17,927 nucleotides of DNA from SFTJ01 sp051871515 (GCA_051871515.1 JBJECY010000022.1:1-17927), one strand, 5' to 3'. Numbered from the stretch's first letter, positions 1-7,049 are shown. Notes: a model not told the origin generated them from the letters alone. Program-made: numbers and translations.

Positions 1-124
1 GCCCGAAATCACCAACCACGCCGCACGATTTGTTCGGTCACATGTAGGGGCGTATCGAATACGCCCGAAATCACCAACCACGCCGCACGATTTGTTCGGT
101 CACATGTAGGGGCGTATCGAATAC
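1..124. repeat. Perfect 62-bp tandem duplication
   Basis: Positions 1-62 and 63-124 are identical. Each copy holds one GTAG-led hairpin plus the spacer with accaaccacgccgcacgatt. The following bases (125-128, gccc) start a third copy that then diverges. A related but diverged copy of the same spacer lies at about 583-612. Identity over a whole unit suggests recent tandem expansion, although a collapsed or expanded assembly at this edge cannot be excluded. Confidence 0.9.
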
Positions 125-170
125 GCCCAAAAACACACGCCCGAAAACATCCGCGTTGTTTGTCGATTGT

Positions 171-268
171 TCGGGTTGCCATTTTACACCGTTTGCGGTT
201 ACCATCCACGTTGTTTATCGGTTGTTCGGGTCACCACGCCGCGGTCACCGGGCGTATCGAATACGCCC
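171..268. repeat. Long direct repeat, copy A (partner 612-709)
   Basis: Positions 171-257 align without gaps to 612-698, with about six differences in 87 bases, and both run into a hairpin. In copy A the loop is cga; in copy B it is tcg, the reverse complement. The shared spacer contains ttacaccgtttgcggttaccatcc. A shorter related piece (atccgcgttgtttgtcg) also occurs at about 149-165, so this spacer is itself repeated three times. Confidence 0.85.
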
Positions 269-300
269 AACCCCCAAAACAACGGCAATACGCCCGAAAA
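260..300. repeat. 41-bp exact direct repeat, copy 1 (partner 431-471)
   Basis: The 41 bases at 260-300 recur unchanged at 431-471. They span the right arm of a hairpin, a C-rich spacer (aacccccaaaacaacgg) and a half-site ending cgcccgaaaa. Weaker similarity continues to about 325 and 500. Confidence 0.85.
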
Positions 301-430
301 TCATCAACCACGCCACAAATATCCGGGCATCGGTTTGCCACGCTGCGGTCTCCGGGCGTATTGCTATACGCCCCTACAACATATCGCTATGGTAATTATC
401 GTGCTTCGCTGCGGTCATTGGGCGTATAGC

Positions 431-471
431 AATACGCCCAACCCCCAAAACAACGGCAATACGCCCGAAAA
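431..471. repeat. 41-bp exact direct repeat, copy 2 (partner 260-300)
   Basis: This is the exact copy of 260-300. The left hairpin arms differ in loop type (agca here, cga in copy 1), so the copied block starts inside the hairpin. Confidence 0.85.
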
Positions 472-611
472 CACCAACCACGCCACCAGCGTTATCCGGT
501 CGCATGCAGGGGTGTATAGCAATACGCCCAACCAAAAAAAACGAGGCAATTATGTGAACGTAGGGGCGTATCGAATACGCCCGAAAATCACAAACCACAC
601 CGCACGATTTG

Positions 612-709
612 TCCGGTCGCCATGTTACACCGTTTGCGGTTACCATCCGCGTTGTTTGTCGGTTGTTCGTGTCACCACGCCGCGGTCACCGGGCGTATTC
701 GATACGCCC
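612..709. repeat. Long direct repeat, copy B (partner 171-268)
   Basis: This is the partner of 171-268. Unlike copy A it keeps CTAC after the hairpin (710-713), so it looks like the more intact end of the duplicated unit. Confidence 0.85.
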
Positions 710-775
710 CTACAACGTGGCATGACACCAACCACATTTTTGATTTCAACGAATTAACCCTACGGCATACCGAAT

Positions 776-960
776 CCGGGCGTATTGCGCCCCTACGGCG
801 TGGCATCACATTATTTTTGGGACCGGGCGTATTGCTATACGCCCCTACGGCGTGGCATGCATTATTTTTGGACCGGGCGTATTCGATACGCCCCTACAGG
901 CGTGGCATGACATTTTTTGGGGACCGGGCGTATTACGACACGCCCCTACGGCGTGGCATG
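776..960. repeat. Tandem array of about 47-51-bp REP-like units
   Basis: Four consecutive units start with ccgggcgtat at 776, 823, 873 and 924 (steps of 47, 50 and 51). Each runs hairpin, CTAC, then (a)ggcgtggcat and a T-rich spacer such as attatttttgga. A fifth, more distant unit of the same orientation starts at 689. All five have the GTAG side on the minus strand. The first unit has lost most of its right arm and the last has mismatches in its stem. Confidence 0.85.
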
Positions 961-984
961 CGGAATCCGAATCATATATATTAA

Positions 985-1552
985 ATAACCGGGCAGCTAT
1001 AAACTTTGTCATTAATTGCGTCAGTATTTCCTTATGACCATTTTTGTCATATTATTTTTTTCATTTATGTTTAGCTTAATGGGTAATTTGATGATAATTT
1101 GGTGGTAATATTTTTGAGTGGTGATGAATTTTGGGTTTTTGGTGGTGAATATGAGTTGCAAATATTGTTATGTATTTAATGATGAAATTCGTAAAAGAAA
1201 TTTTGTTAAATTTTTTATGAATTGAGCGTTTTGTTTCACATTTATTTAATTTGTTCGTTAAAATTTTTTACGGACAGGTTGTGCATTTAAAATTATTTTT
1301 GAAATATTTTTTACAGCTTTACAAATATTCGATATACAGCATATTAATGAAAAATTGACTAAAATTTTTACAAATTTGTTGGTTTGTTTTAAACTTTTGT
1401 GAGTGTTGTTAGTCTAAAGAAGTGAATGACGTAACAAACTATTTTGGTATGGTTTTTGTTATAAGATAAATGCTGCTTTATGTGGCATACTGAAAAAATG
1501 ATTTTGATTATTTAGATAACAGTTTAATAAGTAGAATTAAATTTAATTAAAG
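985..1552. other. AT-rich region without a recognisable gene
   Basis: The composition changes abruptly from the GC-rich repeats to very AT-rich DNA, with many T and A runs. I see no open frame with a credible start or protein signature, no strong hairpin with a T-tract, and no clean TAnnTTTG box with a matching upstream TTTG. It presumably carries the ompA promoter; imperfect boxes such as aacttttg (about 1391-1398) and tattttgg (about 1440-1447) are the closest I find. Confidence 0.6.
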
Positions 1553-2701
1553 ATGAAAAAGTTTTTATTAATTGCATTCCTTGCATTGGGCATTGGTGCA
1601 GCTAACGCACAGGTTACCGTAGAAGGTAGCAAGTTTACTGACAACTGGTCGCTTACATTGAAGGGCGGCGCAGTTTCTCCATTCCAGCACTATAGCGTGA
1701 TTAAGAACTCTCGCGGTCTTGTTGGTTTGGAGTTGAGAAAGCAAATCACTCCTGTGTTTGGGTTCGCATTGGATTATTCAGCAGCAGTGAATAATTCGAG
1801 CTGGAACCTGAAGTATGGTGGCATCAAGAGCAACAATGTGTTTGACTCTCAGAACTTGATGCTTGTGGGCGTGACTAATTTGAACAATCTGTTTGCAGGA
1901 TATGCCGGTTCACCTCGTTTGTTTGAAATTGAGACAGTTGTTGGTACTGGTTGGGGCCATATCTTTTACCCATCGAGTGTTGATGCTGACTACAACGTGA
2001 TGACAGCAAAGGCCGGTTTGAATTTGAACTTCAACCTTGGAGAGTCGAAGGCATGGACAATTGGCATCAAGCCAGCTGTTGTATGGAACCTTTCTTCTCC
2101 GGCAAAGCAAAGCTACAACTCGTTTAATGCTAACAAGGCTGCTCTTGAGTTGACTGCCGGTATCACCTATCACTTCAAAAATTCAAATGGCACTCACTCA
2201 TTCAAGATTGCTGATTTGAGCAATCAGGCTGAGATTGATGCTTTGAACAACCGCATCAATGCTTTGCGCGGTGAGTTGGCCGACACTAAGCGTGCTCTTG
2301 ACGAGTGCAACAACCGTCCTGAGAAGGTGAAGGAAGTGGTTAAGGAAGTTGAAGTGATTAAGGAAGTGGCTAAGAAGAGCGATGTTCCTGAAACAATCAT
2401 CACTTTCGACCAAGGCAAGTCGGTTATCTCAAAGGCTCAATATCCTAACGTGCAACGTGTGGCAACCTATTTGAAGAGCCACAAGGATGCTAAGGTTACC
2501 ATTCTTGGTTATGCATCGCCAGAGGGCAGCATCGAAATCAACCAAAAGCTCTCAAAGGCTCGTGCAAATGCCGTTAAGGATATGCTCGTGAACACCTACA
2601 AGATTTCGGCTGACCGCATCACTGCTGACGGTCAAGGTGTGGGTGACGTATTTGAGGAACCAGATTGGAACCGTGTATCAATCTGCACTATTGAGAAATG
2701 A
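1553..2701 (+). CDS. OmpA-family outer-membrane protein
   Basis: A 382-residue envelope protein that likely links the outer membrane to peptidoglycan. A signal peptide covers residues 1-19 (cut after ANA). Residues about 21-210 are rich in alternating and aromatic strands, as in a small beta-barrel. Residues 224-252 form a heptad-like coiled coil, then a charged linker (KVKEVVKEVEVIKEVAKK, 258-275). The OmpA C-terminal domain spans about 279-381, with ITFDQGKSVI, NQKLSKARANAVKDML and the Bacteroidota-typical ending GQGVGDVFEEPDWNRVSI. Where classical OmpA has an Asp in the GHTD-like loop, this protein reads GYASPEGS (319-326); the Arg of the SKARA segment is kept. The start follows an A-rich leader without Shine-Dalgarno, normal in this phylum. 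It is a single gene closed by the terminator at 2790-2828. The family is certain; the exact barrel type is not. Confidence 0.93.
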   Translation: MKKFLLIAFLALGIGAANAQVTVEGSKFTDNWSLTLKGGAVSPFQHYSVIKNSRGLVGLELRKQITPVFGFALDYSAAVNNSSWNLKYGGIKSNNVFDSQNLMLVGVTNLNNLFAGYAGSPRLFEIETVVGTGWGHIFYPSSVDADYNVMTAKAGLNLNFNLGESKAWTIGIKPAVVWNLSSPAKQSYNSFNANKAALELTAGITYHFKNSNGTHSFKIADLSNQAEIDALNNRINALRGELADTKRALDECNNRPEKVKEVVKEVEVIKEVAKKSDVPETIITFDQGKSVISKAQYPNVQRVATYLKSHKDAKVTILGYASPEGSIEINQKLSKARANAVKDMLVNTYKISADRITADGQGVGDVFEEPDWNRVSICTIEK

Positions 2702-2789
2702 TTTGTGCAGAAGTGCACTGAGAATTATTAATAGACAACATAGAAAGTTGTTTCAGATAGTAGGATAACACATACAGATAATGTTAAAG

Positions 2790-2828
2790 CCCTCCTGATG
2801 CGCAAATTGCGTGTCGGGAGGGTTTTTT
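2790..2828 (+). terminator. Rho-independent terminator of the ompA-like gene
   Basis: CCCTCC at 2790-2795 pairs with GGAGGG at 2817-2822, with further pairs inside (GA/TC, and GCGC..TGCG around 2800-2811). Six T residues follow at 2823-2828. It lies 88 bases after the ompA-like stop codon. Confidence 0.85.
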
Positions 2829-2916
2829 ATTGTGGCAAGCGCACAAGGTGTTGCGCGGCGTTGCAAGGCTGCTACGCTGTGTGAATGTGCAAAACGAAGA
2901 TATGGTGGTGGAACTA

Positions 2917-3597
2917 TTATTTGTAGCGTTTATAGGCTGCTGCCATGCGGGTGGCATAGCGTTTGGCATATTTGCCATTGTAGAGCCGGGCAAAGCCGTA
3001 CCAGTTTTTGTTTTTCAGGTGCTTGAGCATGCCGCAATTGGTGACGAAAACGGCAAATAGCTCGAGTTGCATAAGCTCGGAGTGGCTCATTTTTTGCATA
3101 AATTCTTGTGGCGATTGGCATCCGCATTTCTTCCAGTTGAAGCCGCCTATTTGAAACATTCCCCAGTAGCACGACTGTATGGCAGCAACGGTGTCGATGG
3201 CGAGTGCGCTTTGCAGCCTTGCGTGCTGAGCGTTGGCGTAGGAGCCATATTTGCGGCTGTTGAGCGGCTGAAACGCCGGCTGCGATTTGCGTGTGGCTGT
3301 TGGCACGGTGATGCCACGCCGTTTGAGGTTGCTGTTGAACATGGATCGTGAGAAATTGAGCGTGGGTTGCCCCGGAGCAGTGAATCCTTGATGTTTTTTG
3401 CCGGCTTCAATGTCGCTCACGGCTTTGATGACAGCTACCTCAATGCCCAGTTCGTTTGCCACGCGTTGATAGTCCTCGTTGGTGAGTCGCTGATAACGCG
3501 CATCGTTGTTGGCTGGGATTGAGTCTTGTGCCATGATTTGGATGCTTGTGCCGGCTGCGGCTACTGATAGCAGTGTGACGGTTTTTACGATGCTCAT
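2917..3597 (-). CDS. Secreted N-acetylmuramidase (DUF3380-type)
   Basis: A 226-residue protein resembling the N-acetylmuramidase family known from phage endolysins, which cuts the glycan strands of peptidoglycan. Seen: an N-terminal signal peptide (hydrophobic to about residue 23, IMAQD), then VAVIKAVSDIEAGKKHQGF (54-72), whose Glu64 sits where the family has its catalytic Glu. Next come PTLNFSRSMF (78-87) and YWGMFQIGGFNWKKCG (144-159), matching the usual WG.GQI.GFN segment. The ending LYNGKYAKRYATRMAAAY (205-222) corresponds to the family's YNG..Y...YD.K...AY. No phage gene is nearby and no holin is visible, and the signal peptide points to a periplasmic or surface role such as wall remodelling or attack on neighbours. 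It is transcribed alone, between the ompA-like terminator and the terminator of the dipeptidase upstream. Family assignment is from remembered motifs. Confidence 0.8.
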   Translation of the reverse strand: MSIVKTVTLLSVAAAGTSIQIMAQDSIPANNDARYQRLTNEDYQRVANELGIEVAVIKAVSDIEAGKKHQGFTAPGQPTLNFSRSMFNSNLKRRGITVPTATRKSQPAFQPLNSRKYGSYANAQHARLQSALAIDTVAAIQSCYWGMFQIGGFNWKKCGCQSPQEFMQKMSHSELMQLELFAVFVTNCGMLKHLKNKNWYGFARLYNGKYAKRYATRMAAAYKRYK

Positions 3598-3691
3598 AGA
3601 TTTCTCTCGTTATGGATGATGACAGATGGTTAGGGCTTTGACGGTAATAGATTTGTGCCCTTTAGCGGAGCGGAAATAATGCCTCGCGGTG

Positions 3692-3752
3692 TTGAAAAAT
3701 TAAGAAGGCAAGGCTAAACATGTTGATGTGTTGCATAGATTAGCCTTGCCTT
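3692..3752 (-). terminator. Terminator after the first PepD-type gene (minus strand)
   Basis: A perfect 13-bp inverted repeat, aaggcaaggctaa at 3705-3717 and its complement at 3740-3752, has a 22-base loop. Read on the minus strand, the stem is followed by a T-rich run (complement of gaaaaattaag, 3693-3704). It lies 47 bases beyond the stop of the dipeptidase gene ending at 3800. Confidence 0.7.
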
Positions 3753-3799
3753 AGTGTTGTTGTGTATGCTAAAAAATAAGGCTTGTGCTGTGAGTTGCC

Positions 3800-5254
3800 T
3801 TATTTGTTGGCTATGTCGCTTAACATTGCGGTGAGGAAATTCCAGAACTTCTCAACAGCCGGGATGTGCATTTTCTCTTTTGGCGAGTGAACACCTCGCA
3901 GTGTTGGGCCAAACGAAATCATGTCGAGATGCGGATAGTTGATGAGGAAAAGACCTGTCTCGAGACCCGCGTGCAGTGCCGATGTTTTTGGCTTGCTGCC
4001 AAATAGGCGGCTATAAGTGTCGATGGCGATGTTAAGGATTGGCGAATCCATGTTCGGAGCCCAGCCGGGATATGGGTCGCTGTGGGTTATAGTTGCTCCG
4101 GCAAGAGCAAAGTGGGCTTCAACAATCTGAGACATCTCAATCTTGCGGCTTTCAACCGAGCTGCGTTGCAACGTCTCAACAACTATGTCGTTGCCTTTAA
4201 TCTTGATAGAGGCAAGGTTGGTTGATGTTTCAACAAGTCCTTCAATCTCTTTGCTCATGTGGTAAACGCCGTGAGGTGCGCAATAAACTGCTGCCACAAG
4301 CTTTTTAGCAGTTGCATCGTCAATTACTGTTTGTGGAGCATCGATAACCGAGCTGAGCACTTTCATGTCTTTCTCAGTGTGCTTGTATTCGTTTTTGATG
4401 ACTTGTGCAAACTGGTTAAGCTCGTTGATGGTGTCGTCGAGGTCCTGTGGCTTAACGCCAATCACCACGTTGGCTTTCACTGCGATGGCGTTGTGCTTGT
4501 CGCCGGTGTCAACGTGAGCCAGCTTCACATCGCGTTTTGCCATTGTGTTCCACACAAAGCGCATGATAAGCTTGTTGGCGCAAGCTCGTTCGGCGTCGAT
4601 ATCGGTACCCGAGTGTCCGCCTTGGAAGTCTTTGAAAAGGATGTCGATGTATTTGTAATCGGCAGGGGCAGGAGTAGGAGTAAAGGCAAATGTGGCAGTG
4701 GTGCCAATGCCGCCGGCGCAACCCATGCAGATTTCGCCATCTTCCTCGCTGTCGAGGTTGAGCACAATGTCACCTTCAATCATGCCTTCGCCCAAGTTGT
4801 TGGCTCCGGTCATGCTCACTTCTTCATCTACGGTGAAGAGAGCTTGCACGGGTCCTGTAACCAGGTCTTTGTCAATCATCACAGCCAGTCCGGCAGCTAC
4901 GCCAATGCCGTTGTCAGCGCCCAGAGTGGTGCCGTCGGCATGCACCCATTCGCCATCGATGATGGTGGTGATAGGGTCGTTGTCAAAGTCGTGATTGACG
5001 CCGTCGTTAGCCACGCAAACCATGTCCATGTGTCCTTGCAGAATCACGCGCGGAGCGTTTTCGTGACCTTTGCTGGCTTTGCGGAACATAGCCACGTTGC
5101 CTATGGCATCGGTTTTATATTCCACGCCGTGTTGTTTGGCGAAATTGATGAGAAACTCGCGCATCTTTTCTTCTTTTTTTGATGGGCGAGGAACCTGGGT
5201 TATTTGGTCGAAAATATTCCAAATAAGCGATGGATTTAAGTCTTTAATAGTCAT
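3800..5254 (-). CDS. pepD: Aminoacyl-histidine dipeptidase (M20C, PepD-type), copy 1
   Basis: A 484-residue cytosolic zinc dipeptidase of family M20C, which hydrolyses dipeptides including Xaa-His. The metal and catalytic residues of the family are visible: His75 and Asp77 in GHMDMV, Asp114 in GADNGIG, Glu144-Glu145 in TVDEEVSMTG, Asp168 in LNLDSEEDGE and His456 in RGVHSP. GGHSGTDIDAERACANKL marks the dimerisation (lid) domain, and QRSSVESRK and HAGLETG are further family signatures. There is no signal peptide. Length matches the usual 480-490. The next gene upstream on the same strand (5460-6920) is a close paralogue. Each has its own terminator, so they are probably separate units. The start is the first Met, sharing MTIKDL.PSL with the paralogue. 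Confidence 0.95.
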   Translation of the reverse strand: MTIKDLNPSLIWNIFDQITQVPRPSKKEEKMREFLINFAKQHGVEYKTDAIGNVAMFRKASKGHENAPRVILQGHMDMVCVANDGVNHDFDNDPITTIIDGEWVHADGTTLGADNGIGVAAGLAVMIDKDLVTGPVQALFTVDEEVSMTGANNLGEGMIEGDIVLNLDSEEDGEICMGCAGGIGTTATFAFTPTPAPADYKYIDILFKDFQGGHSGTDIDAERACANKLIMRFVWNTMAKRDVKLAHVDTGDKHNAIAVKANVVIGVKPQDLDDTINELNQFAQVIKNEYKHTEKDMKVLSSVIDAPQTVIDDATAKKLVAAVYCAPHGVYHMSKEIEGLVETSTNLASIKIKGNDIVVETLQRSSVESRKIEMSQIVEAHFALAGATITHSDPYPGWAPNMDSPILNIAIDTYSRLFGSKPKTSALHAGLETGLFLINYPHLDMISFGPTLRGVHSPKEKMHIPAVEKFWNFLTAMLSDIANK

Positions 5255-5284
5255 TGTAAAAAAAGGTGTTGGTTTGTTAGTGGC

Positions 5285-5298
5285 ACTAAGTTACAAAA
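5285..5298 (-). promoter_or_regulatory. Box shared by the two pepD upstream regions (site 1)
   Basis: The 14 bases actaagttacaaaa (TTTTGTAACTTAGT on the minus strand) recur exactly at 6998-7011 upstream of the paralogue. On the minus strand they begin with a TTTTG preceded by TAGTTTT, which resembles a stretched Bacteroidota -7 box, so this is probably the promoter and start region, about 31 bases from the ATG. It may simply be a remnant of gene duplication. Confidence 0.5.
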
Positions 5299-5326
5299 AA
5301 ACTATGATAATAATGTGTGGTGGGTG

Positions 5327-5381
5327 CAAAAAAATGGGTAAAGCCGGGTTATTTGTGCCATGATGGCGGTCGGCTTTACCC
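5327..5381 (-). terminator. Terminator after the second PepD-type gene (minus strand)
   Basis: GGGTAAAGCCG at 5336-5346 pairs perfectly with CGGCTTTACCC at 5371-5381. On the minus strand the stem is followed by a run of T (complement of gcaaaaaaat, 5326-5335). It ends the transcript of the gene at 5460-6920 before the next dipeptidase gene. Confidence 0.8.
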
Positions 5382-5459
5382 AAAATATGTTGTCAATTGC
5401 CTTTAGCAGAGCCTGTCACTGCGTTGTCAGGGCTTGGGGCAATGATTTGTGCAAAAAGT

Positions 5460-6920
5460 TTATCTTTTGAGCTTTGAAACTTCTTCAATGATTGCCACGG
5501 TGAGGTTCCAGAAACGCTCAACAGCTGGGATGTGCATTTTCTCGCTTGGAGAGTGCACGCCGCGCAGAGTAGGACCGTAAGAAATCATGTCGAGGTGCGG
5601 ATAATTGGTGAGGAAAAGTCCACATTCAAGACCAGCGTGAATGGCAGTTGCTTTAGGAGTGGTGCCAAAGAGACGTTGGTGCACTTGTGAAGCAATGTTT
5701 AGTATTGGCGATTCCATGTTTGGAGCCCAACCTGGGTAAGACGAGGTGTGGGCGACGGTAGCGCCTGCCAAAGCAAACACTGTTTCCACTTGTTGGGCGG
5801 CGTCGAATTTGCGGCTTTCAACCGAGCTGCGTTGCGATGTGATGACCTCGATGGTGTTGCCCGGTTTCATTTTTGCTGAAGCAAGGTTGGTTGAAGTCTC
5901 AACAAGGCCTTCAATGTCTTTGCTCATTGAGAGCACACCGTGAGGCGCGCAATACATAGCCGAAACAAAGTTGCGTGCTGTTTGAGGGTCAATCACTGTT
6001 TGAGGCTTATCGACTGACTCAATAGCAACATATACGTTAGGTTCGGTGCGTTTAAACTCGTTTTTCACGTCGGCATCGAAGGTGTTAACCAGCACACTGA
6101 GTTCTTCTTTTTTGCATGGGCAGATGCCAATCACAGCCTCGGCGTCGCGAGCGATTGCGTTGCGCAGGTTACCGCCATTGAACGATGCGAGAGCATAGTC
6201 TTGAGACTTGCCAATGTTGTAGAGCAGGCGAGCCAATATCTTGTTGGCGCAACCGCGCTCAGCATTGATGTCAGAGCCTGAGTGACCGCCATTGAGACCG
6301 CTTACCTTGATGTTGAAGTAAACATAGTCGGGTGCAGGAGTTGGGGTGTAGGTGAAAGTGGCGTTAGTGCCAATGCCGCCGCAGCATCCTATGCAAATCT
6401 CGCCGTCCTCTTCGCTGTCGAGGTTGAGCAGTATATCGCCGTCAATCATGCCCTCGCCAAGAGCGTTGGCACCGGTGAGACCTGTTTCTTCGTCAACGGT
6501 GAACAGAGCCTGAATTGGACCGCTCACAATGCTTGGGTCGATGAGGGTAGCCAGTCCGGCAGCCATGCCAATGCCGTTGTCGGCTCCCAGAGTGGTTCCG
6601 TTGGCATGCACCCATTCGCCATCGATGATGGTGGTGATAGGGTCGTTGTCAAAGTCGTGGTTCACATCGGGGTTTTTCTCGCACACCATGTCCATGTGTC
6701 CTTGCAGCACAAGGCGGGGAGCGCCTTCGCAACCCGGAGAGGCAGGGCGGAAGATTGCAACGTTGCCGGCATCGTCGGTTTTATACTGCAAATTGTGCTT
6801 TTGCGCAAAATCAATGAGGAAAGCGCGGATTTTGCCTTCCTTCTTTGAGGGTCGTGGCACTTGCGTGATTTTGTGGAAAATGCCCCAAACGAGTGAGGGT
6901 TTTAAATCTTTGATTGTCAT
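5460..6920 (-). CDS. pepD: Aminoacyl-histidine dipeptidase (M20C, PepD-type), copy 2
   Basis: A 486-residue paralogue of the downstream gene, also a cytosolic M20C zinc dipeptidase. The same residues are present at the same positions: His75/Asp77 (GHMDMV), Asp114 (GADNGIG), Glu144-Glu145 (TVDEETGLTG), Asp168 (LNLDSEEDGE) and RGVHSP near the C-terminus, so both copies look catalytically intact. The middle domain differs most (for example GGHSGSDINAERGCANKI, and a divergent stretch around 260-330). Specificity may therefore have drifted. The DNA around DNDPITTIIDGEW is nearly identical between the copies, pointing to recent duplication or gene conversion. It is transcribed divergently from the 57-residue protein gene at 7077. 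Confidence 0.95.
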   Translation of the reverse strand: MTIKDLKPSLVWGIFHKITQVPRPSKKEGKIRAFLIDFAQKHNLQYKTDDAGNVAIFRPASPGCEGAPRLVLQGHMDMVCEKNPDVNHDFDNDPITTIIDGEWVHANGTTLGADNGIGMAAGLATLIDPSIVSGPIQALFTVDEETGLTGANALGEGMIDGDILLNLDSEEDGEICIGCCGGIGTNATFTYTPTPAPDYVYFNIKVSGLNGGHSGSDINAERGCANKILARLLYNIGKSQDYALASFNGGNLRNAIARDAEAVIGICPCKKEELSVLVNTFDADVKNEFKRTEPNVYVAIESVDKPQTVIDPQTARNFVSAMYCAPHGVLSMSKDIEGLVETSTNLASAKMKPGNTIEVITSQRSSVESRKFDAAQQVETVFALAGATVAHTSSYPGWAPNMESPILNIASQVHQRLFGTTPKATAIHAGLECGLFLTNYPHLDMISYGPTLRGVHSPSEKMHIPAVERFWNLTVAIIEEVSKLKR

Positions 6921-6997
6921 GTTACGTATTGATTAAAATTAAATGTTACTTATTCTTTTGCGGTTTGAAAATATGTTAAAAAATCGTTTTTTCGTTG

Positions 6998-7014
6998 ACT
7001 AAGTTACAAAATAA
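6998..7014 (-). promoter_or_regulatory. Putative promoter of pepD copy 2 (shared box, site 2)
   Basis: The box actaagttacaaaa at 6998-7011 matches the one upstream of the first copy. On the minus strand it is directly preceded by bases giving TTATTTTG (7014-7007), one mismatch from the -7 consensus TAnnTTTG. It is 78 bases from the start codon. I see no clear -33 element. Confidence 0.5.
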
Positions 7015-7049
7015 ATTTCAGTAAAGGCGAAAAAAACATTTACCTTTCC

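Larger units (their letters stand above)
1..960. repeat. REP-like palindromic repeat array (GTAG + GGGCGTAT hairpin)
   Basis: The stretch is built from copies of an 8-bp inverted repeat, GGGCGTAT and ATACGCCC, around a 3-4 base loop (cga/tcg or tgct/agca). Hairpins lie at 48-66, 110-128, 250-268, 354-373, 420-439, 510-529 (one G-to-T change), 564-582, 691-709, 825-844, 875-893 and 926-945 (imperfect), with a collapsed copy at 778-792. Half-sites (aatacgcccg) lie near 287-296 and 458-467. GTAG abuts the hairpin on the + strand at 44, 106 and 560. Its complement CTAC follows the hairpin at 374, 710, 793, 845, 894 and 946, so copies occur in both orientations. A GTAG next to a hairpin is the known signature of REP elements mobilised by RAYT (TnpA-REP) transposases; no such gene is in the window. 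Open frames across the array are translations of the repeat and I do not call them genes. The array runs off the left edge. Confidence 0.85.

Noticed and set aside
374..646. Minus-strand open frame of 90 codons in the repeats
   Set aside because: It has the same cause as the + strand frames: a stop-poor palindromic repeat.
167..757. 196-codon open frame across the repeats as a gene
   Set aside because: It is a translation of the repeat units, with repeated phrases and no domain, signal or upstream signals; other frames and the minus strand are equally open.
1..960. CRISPR array
   Set aside because: The repeats are short palindromes in both orientations, with irregular spacing and spacers that are themselves repeated; there are no cas genes.
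1151..1225. 24-residue frame with a CKYCY motif in the AT-rich gap
   Set aside because: It is too short, has no promoter or ribosome site, and its codon content looks like random AT-rich DNA; the CxxC is probably chance.
3632..3661. AGGGC/GCCCT inverted repeat upstream of the muramidase gene
   Set aside because: The stem is only 5 bp with a 20-base loop and no T-tract; no support for a regulatory role.
4259..5182. 307-codon + strand open frame
   Set aside because: It lies antisense to the PepD gene, whose motifs are unmistakable; the frame is a shadow from codon bias.
6282..6848. 188-codon + strand open frame
   Set aside because: It is antisense to the second PepD gene and similar to the shadow frame of the first copy, as expected from paralogy.
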